This document shows, one piece after another, positions 8,622-16,160 of a stretch of DNA of 43,154 bases. Under the pieces are notes generated by a model. That model was not told the origin of the DNA. It saw only the letters and a list, made by a program, of their open reading frames with translations, and made no database searches. How positions within the stretch are numbered: the first letter of the stretch is position 1; each line of letters opens with the position of its first letter. Origin of the DNA: CAZPQV01 sp964588705 (lineage in GTDB: Bacteria > Bacteroidota > Bacteroidia > Flavobacteriales > Weeksellaceae); contig CAZPQV010000016.1 of NCBI GenBank assembly GCA_964588705.1, positions 1-43,154 on the forward strand, written 5' to 3'. Position numbers and translations under genes: made by a program.

Positions 8622-8782
8622 CGGAAAAAAAACTGCTTTTATGTATATCTTAATTTTCTGTTAGTATAGTAGAGAGGAGTCAATATTAAATCTGTTTTAT
8701 CAATTTTTTAATAAATGATTAATATCGGTTAATAAATCATAAAGTCTCATTGAAATATTTTTATACACCTCACAATTCTTTC

Positions 8783-8790
8783 TATATTTG
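8783..8790 (+). promoter_or_regulatory. -7 box for the 92-aa protein gene
   Basis: TATATTTG is a full match to TAnnTTTG and lies 23 nt before the ATG at 8814. This supports the small gene as a real transcription unit. Confidence 0.55.
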
Positions 8791-8813
8791 TACCGAAAAA
8801 AATTACTTTGAAA

Positions 8814-9092
8814 ATGAAATACTCACTTATTAAACAAAACAAGACCACCGATGCTGGGAATAATGTAGAATTCGTGAGATGGATGCGAAAAAATGATGTA
8901 CAGCATTTCCAAGAAAACTCTGAGTTCATGGAAATTTATTCCCACCGAAAATCAACTTTTGAGAAAATAAATCTTCGGCATGATAATGAAGACAATTTTG
9001 TAGAAGACCTTCAGAAGAATGGTTTGTTAAAAATTGAAGAGTCAAAAAAAGTTTGGAATATCTTTAAAAGAGAAAGAAAAAAAGTGGAATAA
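8814..9092 (+). CDS. Small hypothetical protein (92 aa)
   Basis: A short, soluble, charged protein with no signal peptide, membrane segment or motif that I recognise. It starts MKYSLIKQ and is rich in Lys, Glu and Asn. I chose the ATG at 8814; the open frame extends to a TTG two codons earlier. It counts as a real gene because a good -7 box sits 23 nt upstream and its stop codon falls in the loop of a strong terminator. It is the only plus-strand gene between lpdA and the E1 gene. Function unknown. Confidence 0.7.
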   Translation: MKYSLIKQNKTTDAGNNVEFVRWMRKNDVQHFQENSEFMEIYSHRKSTFEKINLRHDNEDNFVEDLQKNGLLKIEESKKVWNIFKRERKKVE

Positions 9093-9107
9093 TTTCCACT
9101 TTTTTTT
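9081..9107 (+). terminator. Rho-independent terminator after the 92-aa protein gene
   Basis: A 9-bp stem (AAAGTGGAA / TTCCACTTT) with a 4-nt loop is followed by a T run. The TAA stop codon spans the stem-loop boundary. A flanking poly-A lets it fold in both directions, so it may also act on the minus strand. Confidence 0.88.
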
Positions 9108-9125
9108 GTGCCATCCAAAAATAAA

Positions 9126-9149
9126 AAAGCGGCCATCTCTGACTGCTTT
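9126..9149 (-). terminator. Rho-independent terminator after the fused E1 gene
   Basis: On the minus strand this is a 9-pair stem with one mismatch and one G-U (AAAGCAGTC / GGCCGCTTT), then a T run. It lies 17 nt past the E1 stop codon and is back to back with the plus-strand terminator at 9081-9107. Confidence 0.65.
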
Positions 9150-9166
9150 ATATTTCTTTTGTTAAA

Positions 9167-11519
9167 TTAAATTTTAGGAAATTTCACCGGATTACTCTCG
9201 TGAAACATTGTATAAACCTTCTCTACAATATCATCTGCGGATGGTTTGCTGAAATAATCTCCATCACTTGCATAAGCAGGTCTGTGATTTTCTGCAGCAA
9301 TAGTTAATGGGTCAGAATCCAAATATCTGAACGCCTTTTGTTTCTCCAAAATCTGCTGAAGAATAAATGCCGAAGTTCCACCTTCCACATCTTCATCAAT
9401 TACTACCAAACGGTTGGTTTTCTTCACACTTTCGGCAATCTCATGGGTTAGATCAAAAGGAATCAACGACTGCACGTCAATAACTTCCGCAGAAATACCG
9501 ATTTTTTCAAGTTCGTTCGCGGCTTCAGTCACTACTCTCCAAGTTGATCCATAGGTAACAAGCGTTACATCTTTCCCTTCTTTGGTCACTTCGATTTTCC
9601 CAACAGGAACTGTGAATTCACCGATATTATCAGGTTGTTTTTCTTTTAATCGGTAACCGTTCAAACATTCTACAATCAGTGCCGGTTCGTCGCTTTGCAG
9701 CATTGTGTTATAGAATCCTGCTGCTTTAGTCAGGTTTCTAGGAACCAAAATATTTATTCCTTTAGAAAGATTTATAATTCCTGCCATTGGCGAACCTGAA
9801 TGCCAAATTCCTTCAAGTCTGTGACCACGGGTTCTGATAATCACCGGTGCTTTCTGTCCGCCTTTTGTTCTGTACTGCACTGTTGCCAAATCATCGCTCA
9901 TTCCCTGAAGACAGTACAGAATATAATCCAGATACTGAATTTCAGCGATTGGTCTCAAACCGCGCAAAGCCATTCCTATTCCCTGTCCAAGAATCGTTGC
10001 TTCACGAATTCCGGTGTCGGCAACACGTTGAGCACCGTACTTTTCCTGCATTCCTTCAAGTCCCTGGTTTACGTCGCCGATATTTCCGGCATCCTCACCA
10101 AAAACTAATGTTTCAGGATATTTCTCAAATATTTTATCAAAATTATTTCTAATGACTACTCTACCGTCAACCTCCTGTGAAGCATCACTATAAATTGGTT
10201 TCACTTCTTTAACATTGGTAGATTTCCACTCAGACTGAGAGTAGAGATGTNNNNNNNNNNGAAGAATTATTTTCTCTTGTCAACAATAGTGTTTTCCTTG
10301 CCAAATGGAAAATATCCTTCTTTGCAACAGAAATCAGTTTGTTAAATTTGCTAAGCTCTTCAGCAATTTCAGCATTTTGATCTTTCAGTTTTTCAACCAA
10401 AGGCAAAACCTGATTTTTGATTTCAGTAATCGCTCCCTGATATGCTTCCCAAGCTTTTTTCTGGCCGTCTTTTACGATTTTTTTAGCTTCAGAATCTATT
10501 GCATTTAACTCTTCTGCTGTAGCCAAAGTTTCTTCTTTTCCTTCAATTTCAACAGAATAATCCAGAATCCATTCTTTGAATTTTACCAATCCATCGTATT
10601 CTGATTCCCAAGCCAAACGCTCTTCATTTTTATATCTTTCGTGCGATCCGGNNNNNNNNNNTATGACATGCACCACTACCGGAACACTTTCTGTTCTTGC
10701 AAAATGTTCAGCTCTCGCGTAAGCATCCAAAAGCGCAGGATAATCCCAAGCTTTCACCTGAATGATTTCGCATCCTTGGTTTTCGCCTTCTTTTCTTTGG
10801 AATCCGGAAAGCATTTCAGCAATATCTACCTTCGCACGCTGATTGTGTGTTGGAACTGAAATCCCGTAACCATCATCCCAAATGGAGGTAATCATCGGAA
10901 CCTGCAGTGCACAGGCCGCATTCAGCGTTTCCCAGAAATGACCTTCCGCAGTAGAAGCATCACCGATAGTTCCAAATGCGATTTCGTTTCCGTTGTTTGA
11001 GAATTTCTCAGAACCTTCAAATTTTACATTTTTGAAAATTCTGGAAGCTTGCGCCAAACCTAATAATCTCGGCATTTGCCCTGCGGTAGGAGAAATATCC
11101 GGAGAAATATTTTTCATTTTGGTTAAATCTTTCCAGCTACCGTCTTCATTCAGAGATCTCGTAGCAAAGTGACCGTTCATCTGCCTTCCGCCGGAAGCAG
11201 GATCGCGCTCCACACTGGTATCTGCATACAATTGTGCATAGAAACTTTCAACAGTCAGTGCACCTGCTGCCAACGCAAAAGTTTGATCGCGGTAGTAACC
11301 CGATCTCCAGTCTCCATTTCGGAAAACCTTTGCCATCGCCAGTTGCGGAAGCTCTTTACCATCGCCGAAAATTCCAAATTTGGCTTTTCCTGTAAGCACT
11401 TCTCTTCTTCCAAGAAGCGACATTTCACGGGAAATTCTACCAAGTTTATAATCCTCGAGGACATTTTTTTTGAAATCTTCAAATGAAATCTGCTGAGTTT
11501 CTATATATGTTGTTTGCAT
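9167..11519 (-). CDS. Fused E1 alpha-beta subunit of a 2-oxo-acid dehydrogenase (contains two assembly gaps)
   Basis: One gene encoding an E1-alpha domain (11519 down to about 10262) and an E1-beta domain (about 10249 to 9167). It is predicted to be a thiamine-diphosphate enzyme that decarboxylates a 2-oxo acid and acylates E2. The alpha part shows the ThDP motif start IGDASTAEGHFWE. The beta part shows VFGEDAG, the RVADTGIREATILG stretch and the VIDEDVEGG segment of the family. Two 10-N runs lie inside it. The apparent second start is a GTG at 10204, but the beta frame stays open upstream, encoding HLYSQSEWKSTNVKEV, up to the N run at 10251. That stretch is the linker I recall from fused Flavobacteriia E1 proteins of about 800 aa. 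The alpha and beta frames join only if the true gap length is a multiple of 3, so the 10 Ns are a placeholder. Branched-chain versus pyruvate specificity is undetermined. Confidence 0.88.
10251..10260. other. Assembly gap (10 N) in the alpha-beta linker of E1
   Basis: Ten Ns. Reading through with exactly 10 bases shifts the frame and gives a false stop at 10230, so the true length must differ (a multiple of 3 restores the fusion). Confidence 0.95.
10652..10661. other. Assembly gap (10 N) inside the E1 alpha domain
   Basis: Ten Ns between VVVHVI and GSHERYK. The frame is consistent on both sides (length 1 modulo 3). From memory of homologues about ten residues rich in Q, G, H, S and T should lie here, so roughly 31 bases are expected rather than 10. 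Confidence 0.95.
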
Positions 11520-11536
11520 AAAACAGTGGATTTTGA

Positions 11537-11544
11537 CAAAGATA
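11537..11544 (-). promoter_or_regulatory. -7 box for the E1 gene
   Basis: Minus strand TATCTTTG, a TAnnTTTG match 17 nt before the E1 ATG at 11519. This implies a very short 5' leader. Confidence 0.5.
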
Positions 11545-11626
11545 ATCTTTTTTTAGAATTAAATTCTCACCGATTATCAAATCATCAAAAAATTTATAAA
11601 ATTTTAAGAATAATTAAATCGAATCT

Positions 11627-11794
11627 GGTTGCTGGTTGCTCGTTACTTGTAACTGGTCGTTGAGTGGCGCTATATTTAAGGCTCACGGATTTTCACAGAT
11701 AATACAGATACACGCAGATTTATATTTGTGGTTGGTAGCTTGGCATGTTTCTGGTGAAACTTCGTGCTCCGTACTTCCAACTTTCAACTTCTAA
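11627..11794. repeat. Degenerate intergenic repeats between E1 and polyprenyl synthase genes
   Basis: The 271-bp gap holds no gene. It contains gttgctggttgctcgtt-type repeats (about 11627-11665). A segment of the cacagat/cagattt kind follows (about 11682-11723), which I recall as common between Bacteroidota genes. At its end are three degenerate heptamers (CTTCCAA, CTTTCAA, CTTCTAA at 11774-11794) that run into the 3' end of the next gene. Confidence 0.5.
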
Positions 11795-12768
11795 AACTTT
11801 CTTTCAATCACATAGTCCAGCATGAGATTGAGTGATCTTTTAGCTTCAGAATCAGGGAATTCATCTAAGAGATTTTTGGCTTTCTGCTGAAAATCTTTCA
11901 TGACGCTAATCGCATAATCCAATCCGCCTGATTTTTTCACAAACTCAATAAGTTCTTTTACCCGTTTTGGATTGTTGTTATAACGTTTGATGGTATCAAA
12001 AAAATATTTACGGTCTTTCTCGTTGGCCGTTTTCAGAGCGTGGATTAAAGGCAAAGTCATCTTCTGCTCTTTAATATCAATACCAACAGGTTTTCCAATG
12101 ACATTGGAGCTCAGGTAATCGAAAAGGTCGTCTTTAATTTGGAATGCCATTCCGGTATAAGTTCCAAAATCCTGCATTTTTTTGGCCAAAACTTCATCAG
12201 CGCCATTGGAAAGAACGCCAACTTCACAACATGCCGCAATCAACGTTGCTGTTTTCTGGCGGATGATTTCGTAATAGACATCTTCCGTAATATCAAGCTT
12301 TCTGGCTTTCTCGAGTTGAAGAAGTTCACCTTCCGACATTTCTCGGATGGTTCGTGAAATCACTGAAAGCAAATCGTATTCTTTATTATCTGTTGAAAGA
12401 AGAACTGATTTTGCCAATAGATAATCGCCCACCAAAACGGCAATTTTATTTTTCCAAAGCGCATTGATTGAAAAAAAATTACGGCGCTTGAAACTTTCAT
12501 CCACCACATCGTCGTGCACGAGTGTAGCCGTATGAATAAGCTCAATCATCGAAGCTCCACGGAAAGTTTTCTCGTTGACATCGCCAATCAGTTTAGCACA
12601 CAGAAACACAAACATCGGGCGCATCTGCTTCCCTTTCGTTGTTACGATAAAGCGCGTTACTTTGTCCAACAGCGGAACATTGCTCTGCATCGACTGATAA
12701 AACTTTTCTTCAAAAAGTTTCATCTCTGCATTAATCGGTTTCTTAATTTCTTCTACGATGTTTGCCAC
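11791..12768 (-). CDS. Polyprenyl (all-trans) diphosphate synthase
   Basis: A 325-aa trans-isoprenyl diphosphate synthase that extends an allylic diphosphate with IPP, probably for the menaquinone side chain. The first Asp-rich motif reads HDDVVDES (about residue 90) and the second IKDDLFDY (about 217). GKQMRP near residue 46 is the IPP-binding region. The start is a GTG at 12768: two in-frame TAA codons lie just upstream, and the sequence MANIVEEIKKPI is the usual family N-terminus. A TAAATTTG box is 26 nt upstream. Product chain length cannot be told from the sequence alone. Confidence 0.92.
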   Translation of the reverse strand: MANIVEEIKKPINAEMKLFEEKFYQSMQSNVPLLDKVTRFIVTTKGKQMRPMFVFLCAKLIGDVNEKTFRGASMIELIHTATLVHDDVVDESFKRRNFFSINALWKNKIAVLVGDYLLAKSVLLSTDNKEYDLLSVISRTIREMSEGELLQLEKARKLDITEDVYYEIIRQKTATLIAACCEVGVLSNGADEVLAKKMQDFGTYTGMAFQIKDDLFDYLSSNVIGKPVGIDIKEQKMTLPLIHALKTANEKDRKYFFDTIKRYNNNPKRVKELIEFVKKSGGLDYAISVMKDFQQKAKNLLDEFPDSEAKRSLNLMLDYVIERKF

Positions 12769-12794
12769 TGGATTTTATTAGAAATGTCTGACTG

Positions 12795-12802
12795 CAAATT
12801 TA
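12795..12802 (-). promoter_or_regulatory. -7 box for the polyprenyl synthase gene
   Basis: Minus strand TAAATTTG fits TAnnTTTG, 26 nt before the GTG start. This helps support that start. Confidence 0.45.
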
Positions 12803-12813
12803 CGATAAAATGA

Positions 12814-12942
12814 TTACATCGGCATTGGCTGCTCCTTTGGAAGAGTTTTGGTTTCGTCATTATTATCGCGGTCGTTTTCACAGGAAACTAAAACAGCAGA
12901 AAACATAACTAAAACAGACAGATAAACAAAAAATTTCTTCAT
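12814..12942 (-). CDS. Very small lipoprotein (42 aa)
   Basis: A 42-codon ORF that begins ATG at 12942 and ends TAA at 12814-12816. The N-terminus MKKFFVYLSVLVMFSAVLVSC is a textbook lipoprotein signal peptide: two lysines, a hydrophobic core, and a lipobox LVSC with the modified cysteine at position 21. The mature part is only about 22 residues, mostly acidic and then ending in KEQPMPM. It lies alone in the 228-bp gap between the secreted beta-propeller-like gene and the polyprenyl synthase gene, on the same strand as both. The signal architecture is hard to explain by chance. Function unknown. Confidence 0.65.
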   Translation of the reverse strand: MKKFFVYLSVLVMFSAVLVSCENDRDNNDETKTLPKEQPMPM

Positions 12943-12996
12943 TTTCACTTTTTTTTCAAATTTATAAATATTTTTCATTTATGCTGCTACTTCGAA

Positions 12997-13869
12997 CTAA
13001 TTTTGAATAATTTCTTTAGGAATAAAATAAAACGACTGTGGCACGTTGAAAAACTTGAATTTAAATGCTTCTGCAGAAATATAAATTCCTTCTTCGTTCA
13101 CAGCAATTCCCTCAATCTGACCAAGTTTTGAGGACATTCCAAGATAATATTTTTTTGGTTTGATGTTGAAAAACAAACCATCTTCATCTTCCATAAAAAC
13201 CGTCAAATAAACCTCCATTTTTTTGGTGTAGCCAATAATATAAAGGTGGTTTTTGAAGTATGAAGCATCAGTTGCCAGATATCCCAAATTATAAGTTTCA
13301 AGTTTTTGAGCTTCTTGTTTTTCATCGGTGTTTGAAGGAACTATCCTGTAATGAGTCGTATGGTAGGAACTCCACTCTTTGGTGAAAACATGAAGATTTC
13401 CATCCTTATAAATCATGCTTTCTGCATCGAAATTATGAGCATGAGGTTTTTTATCAAAACTCAACTGTTCAGGATATTTAAACTTGATTTCAGAGATATT
13501 CTGTATGCTGTCTGTCGGAATCTGATAGATTGTGAAATCTGTGCTGGTGCCGCAGTTATTCCCAAACTCTCCAATGTAAAAATGATTTTCATCAGATGTA
13601 ATGGCTTCCCAATCGAAATTTTTCAGTCCGGTTTCAATTTTATTTAAAATTTTGCCGTCAGTTTTATCAATTTCAAAAATTTCGGAGGTATTTCCGCCGT
13701 CGTTAAAGGTATAGAGTTTCCCATTTAAAAAATTTAAACCGGAGGTTTCCCGAAGAGAATCACTAAGCGTTGAAACTTTGTATTTATTGATTTTCAACCA
13801 TTCATAATTCTGTTGTGCAGAAAGATTCAGAAAAACAAAAAATGAAAGAAAAGCAAAAATTCTTCTCAT
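12997..13869 (-). CDS. Secreted beta-propeller-like protein of unknown function
   Basis: A 290-aa protein with an N-terminal signal peptide (MRRIFAFLSFFVFLNLSAQ, cleavage after SAQ). The mature part has repeating units of about 45 residues such as GLNFLNGKLYTFNDGG, NHFYIGEFG and GNLHVFTKEW, which suggests a beta-propeller. It ends without an obvious T9SS sorting domain. Its ATG shares one base with the stop of rlmN (TAATG), so it is likely translationally coupled to rlmN, although no functional link is apparent. Exported to the periplasm or beyond; no enzymatic motif seen. Confidence 0.75.
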   Translation of the reverse strand: MRRIFAFLSFFVFLNLSAQQNYEWLKINKYKVSTLSDSLRETSGLNFLNGKLYTFNDGGNTSEIFEIDKTDGKILNKIETGLKNFDWEAITSDENHFYIGEFGNNCGTSTDFTIYQIPTDSIQNISEIKFKYPEQLSFDKKPHAHNFDAESMIYKDGNLHVFTKEWSSYHTTHYRIVPSNTDEKQEAQKLETYNLGYLATDASYFKNHLYIIGYTKKMEVYLTVFMEDEDGLFFNIKPKKYYLGMSSKLGQIEGIAVNEEGIYISAEAFKFKFFNVPQSFYFIPKEIIQN

Positions 13870-14903
13870 TATTCTGCAGTTTTATTGGCAAGTTGTCCGC
13901 AGGCCGCATCGATATCTCCTCCTCTGCTTCGCCGCACCATTACAGTGATTCCGGCTTTGGTGAGTTCACGAACATATTTTTCTTCTGCTTTTACACTTCT
14001 GTGATCAAACTTTCCTTCACCAATCGGATTGTATTGGATAAGATTCACCTTGCTCGGAACTTTCCGGCAGTATTTAATCAAAGCTTTGATGTGGTCGTCA
14101 TCGTCATTAATTCCACCCCAAACACAGTATTCGAAAGTGACGACGTTTCCTGTTTTTTCGTACCAATATTGCAGAGATTCCATAATTTCGGTTAATGGAA
14201 ATTTCTCGGAAAAAGGCATGATTTCATTTCTGGTTTTTTCAACTGCTGAATGGAGCGACAATGCCAGTTTTACCTTGAGATCTTCATCTGCCAACATTTT
14301 AATCATCTTAGGAATACCAGATGTTGAAACAGTGATTCTACGCGGCGACATACCCAAACCTTCAGGTTTAGTGATTTTCCTGATGGCTTGCACAACATTG
14401 TTATAATTCATCATCGGCTCTCCCATCCCCATGAAAACGATGTTGGAAAGCGGGCGATCGAAATATATTTTGCTTTGTTGATCGATGAGCGCCACCTGAT
14501 CCACGATTTCTGCCACTTCCAGATTTCTCATTCTTTTGAGCTTTGCCGTGGCGCAAAATTCACAATTCAGTGAGCAACCAACCTGAGACGAAACACAAGC
14601 CGTAGTTCGTGTTTCAGTAGGGATTAAAACAGTTTCAACCAACAAACCATCGTGCAGTTTCACGCCGTTTTTGATGGTTCCGTCCTTTGATTTCTGTAGC
14701 AGATCCACAGAAACCGGATTGATGGTAAATTCCTTTGAAAGCTTATCACGAAGGTCTTTCGAAAGATTGGTCATCTCATCAATGGAATGGAGGTTTTTAC
14801 TCCACAGCCAATCGTACACCTGTTTCGCACGGAAAGGTTTTTCGCCGATTTCTTTGAAATATTCGGTCAGTTGTTCCAGAGATAATTTTCGGATGTCTTT
14901 CAT
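13869..14903 (-). CDS. rlmN: 23S rRNA (adenine2503-C2)-methyltransferase
   Basis: A 344-aa radical-SAM enzyme that methylates A2503 of 23S rRNA and A37 of some tRNAs. The iron-sulfur cluster motif CxxxCxxC is seen as CSLNCEFCATAK near residue 105-115. SNIVFMGMGEPMMN and the SGIPKMI segment are family signatures. The C-terminal catalytic cysteine lies in AACGQL close to the end. Length is normal. It overlaps the downstream secreted-protein gene by one base. Upstream, a 7-bp repeat block separates it from queA, another RNA-modification gene on the same strand. Confidence 0.95.
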   Translation of the reverse strand: MKDIRKLSLEQLTEYFKEIGEKPFRAKQVYDWLWSKNLHSIDEMTNLSKDLRDKLSKEFTINPVSVDLLQKSKDGTIKNGVKLHDGLLVETVLIPTETRTTACVSSQVGCSLNCEFCATAKLKRMRNLEVAEIVDQVALIDQQSKIYFDRPLSNIVFMGMGEPMMNYNNVVQAIRKITKPEGLGMSPRRITVSTSGIPKMIKMLADEDLKVKLALSLHSAVEKTRNEIMPFSEKFPLTEIMESLQYWYEKTGNVVTFEYCVWGGINDDDDHIKALIKYCRKVPSKVNLIQYNPIGEGKFDHRSVKAEEKYVRELTKAGITVMVRRSRGGDIDAACGQLANKTAE

Positions 14904-14907
14904 AAAG

Positions 14908-14980
14908 TTGGAAGATGGAAGATAGAAGATGAACGCAAGGTTTCAGAAAAAACTTCCTGCACCCATCTTCCCGCTTCCCT
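14908..14980. repeat. Purine-heptamer repeat with a pyrimidine counter-arm between queA and rlmN
   Basis: Three tandem heptamers TTGGAAG, ATGGAAG, ATAGAAG (14908-14928) are followed after about 30 nt by pyrimidine-rich CTTCC-containing heptamers (about 14963-14980). The two arms are an imperfect inverted repeat and fill nearly all of the queA-rlmN gap. Confidence 0.6.
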
Positions 14981-14981
14981 C

Positions 14982-16031
14982 TTACAGAATCAGCATTGCG
15001 TCCCCGTAAGAGTAGAATTTATATTTTTCTTTGATGGCTTCCTGATATGCATGAAGCACGAAATCTTTTCCTGCAAAGGCTGCAATCATCATAATCAGTG
15101 TAGATTTTGGCGTGTGGAAATTGGTAATCATCGCATTGGCCACTCCAAAATCGTGTGGTGGAAAAATGAACTTGTTTGTCCAACCATGATAAGGTCCAAT
15201 TTTTTTGTTGGAAGAAACAGAAGTTTCCAGCGCTCTCATCGTTGTAGTTCCTACAGCACAAACCCTGCGGTTTTCTTCTACTGCTTTGTTAATGATATCC
15301 GCGTTCAGCTGCGTAATGATAGCTTCTTCAGATTCCATTTTATGTTTTGAAAGGTCTTCCACCTCAATCGGATTGAAAGTTCCCAAACCAACATGCAGTG
15401 TAACTTCAGCAAAATTAATTCCTTTGATTTCAAGACGCTTCATCAAATGTTTTGAGAAGTGAAGTCCGGCAGTTGGCGCAGCAACAGCGCCTTCAATTTT
15501 GGCGTAAATGGTTTGATAACGCTCAGCATCTTCAGGTTCTACATCTCTCTTGATGTATTTTGGAAGCGGTGTTTCACCAAGTTCTTTCAGTTTCGCACGG
15601 AATTCTTCGTAAGAACCGTCGTAAAGGAATCTCAAAGTTCTTCCACGGGAAGTTGTATTGTCGATTACTTCAGCAACCAAAGATTCATCTTCGGTAAAAA
15701 ACAGTTTGTTACCAATTCTTATTTTTCTCGCTGGATCCACCAAAACGTCCCAAACACGGGTTTCTTTATCAAGCTCTCTTAAAAGAAAAACCTCAATTTT
15801 GGCACCGGTTTTTTCTTTATTTCCATAAAGTCTTGCCGGGAAAACTTTGGTATTGTTAAAAATAAACAAGTCGTCTTCCTCGAAATAATCGATAACGTCT
15901 TTGAAAAGTTTATGCTCAATGGTTTCTGTTTTTCTGTCAAGAACCATCAGTCTTGCCTCGTCTCTGTGTGCTGAAGGGTGTTCTGCAAGCAATTCTGCAG
16001 GTAAATCGAAATTAAAATCGGATGTTTTCAT
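14982..16031 (-). CDS. queA: S-adenosylmethionine:tRNA ribosyltransferase-isomerase
   Basis: A 349-aa enzyme that transfers and isomerises the ribosyl group of SAM onto 7-aminomethyl-7-deazaguanine in tRNA, giving epoxyqueuosine. Signature stretches are visible: DFDLPAELLAEHP-type N-terminus (FDLPAELLAEHPSAHRDEARL region), FNNTKVFPARL, AAPTAGLHFS, and VGTTTMRALE near the C-terminus. Length is normal. It has a two-box promoter just upstream and is the first gene of a same-strand run with rlmN. Queuosine precursor genes are not in the window. Confidence 0.95.
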   Translation of the reverse strand: MKTSDFNFDLPAELLAEHPSAHRDEARLMVLDRKTETIEHKLFKDVIDYFEEDDLFIFNNTKVFPARLYGNKEKTGAKIEVFLLRELDKETRVWDVLVDPARKIRIGNKLFFTEDESLVAEVIDNTTSRGRTLRFLYDGSYEEFRAKLKELGETPLPKYIKRDVEPEDAERYQTIYAKIEGAVAAPTAGLHFSKHLMKRLEIKGINFAEVTLHVGLGTFNPIEVEDLSKHKMESEEAIITQLNADIINKAVEENRRVCAVGTTTMRALETSVSSNKKIGPYHGWTNKFIFPPHDFGVANAMITNFHTPKSTLIMMIAAFAGKDFVLHAYQEAIKEKYKFYSYGDAMLIL

Positions 16032-16071
16032 TAATAAAATTTACGGATTTTATATTAAATTTTTGGAGGTG

Positions 16072-16103
16072 CAAAGATAAGGCTTAAAAAAGCGAAAGTC
16101 AAG
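16072..16103 (-). promoter_or_regulatory. Two-box Bacteroidota promoter of queA
   Basis: Minus strand: TTG (within CTTGAC, ending near 16100), then 20 nt, then TATCTTTG (16079-16072). Both boxes and the spacing fit the Bacteroidota primary-sigma consensus. The start codon is 41 nt downstream. Confidence 0.65.
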
Positions 16104-16135
16104 TCCTTATGTAAATTCACCTTTGTTTAAAGAAA

Positions 16136-16157
16136 AATGCGGCTTAATTGCCGCATT
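16136..16157 (-). terminator. Rho-independent terminator after the S9 peptidase gene
   Basis: An 8-bp GC-rich stem (AATGCGGC / GCCGCATT) with a 6-nt loop lies 3 nt past the stop and runs into a T-rich tail on the minus strand. Confidence 0.85.
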
Positions 16158-16160
16158 ATA

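Noticed and set aside
10230..10250. Separate end for E1 alpha and a GTG start for E1 beta at 10204
   Set aside because: The alpha end is created by treating 10 Ns as real bases. The beta frame is open upstream of the GTG with linker-like sequence, so one fused gene fits better.
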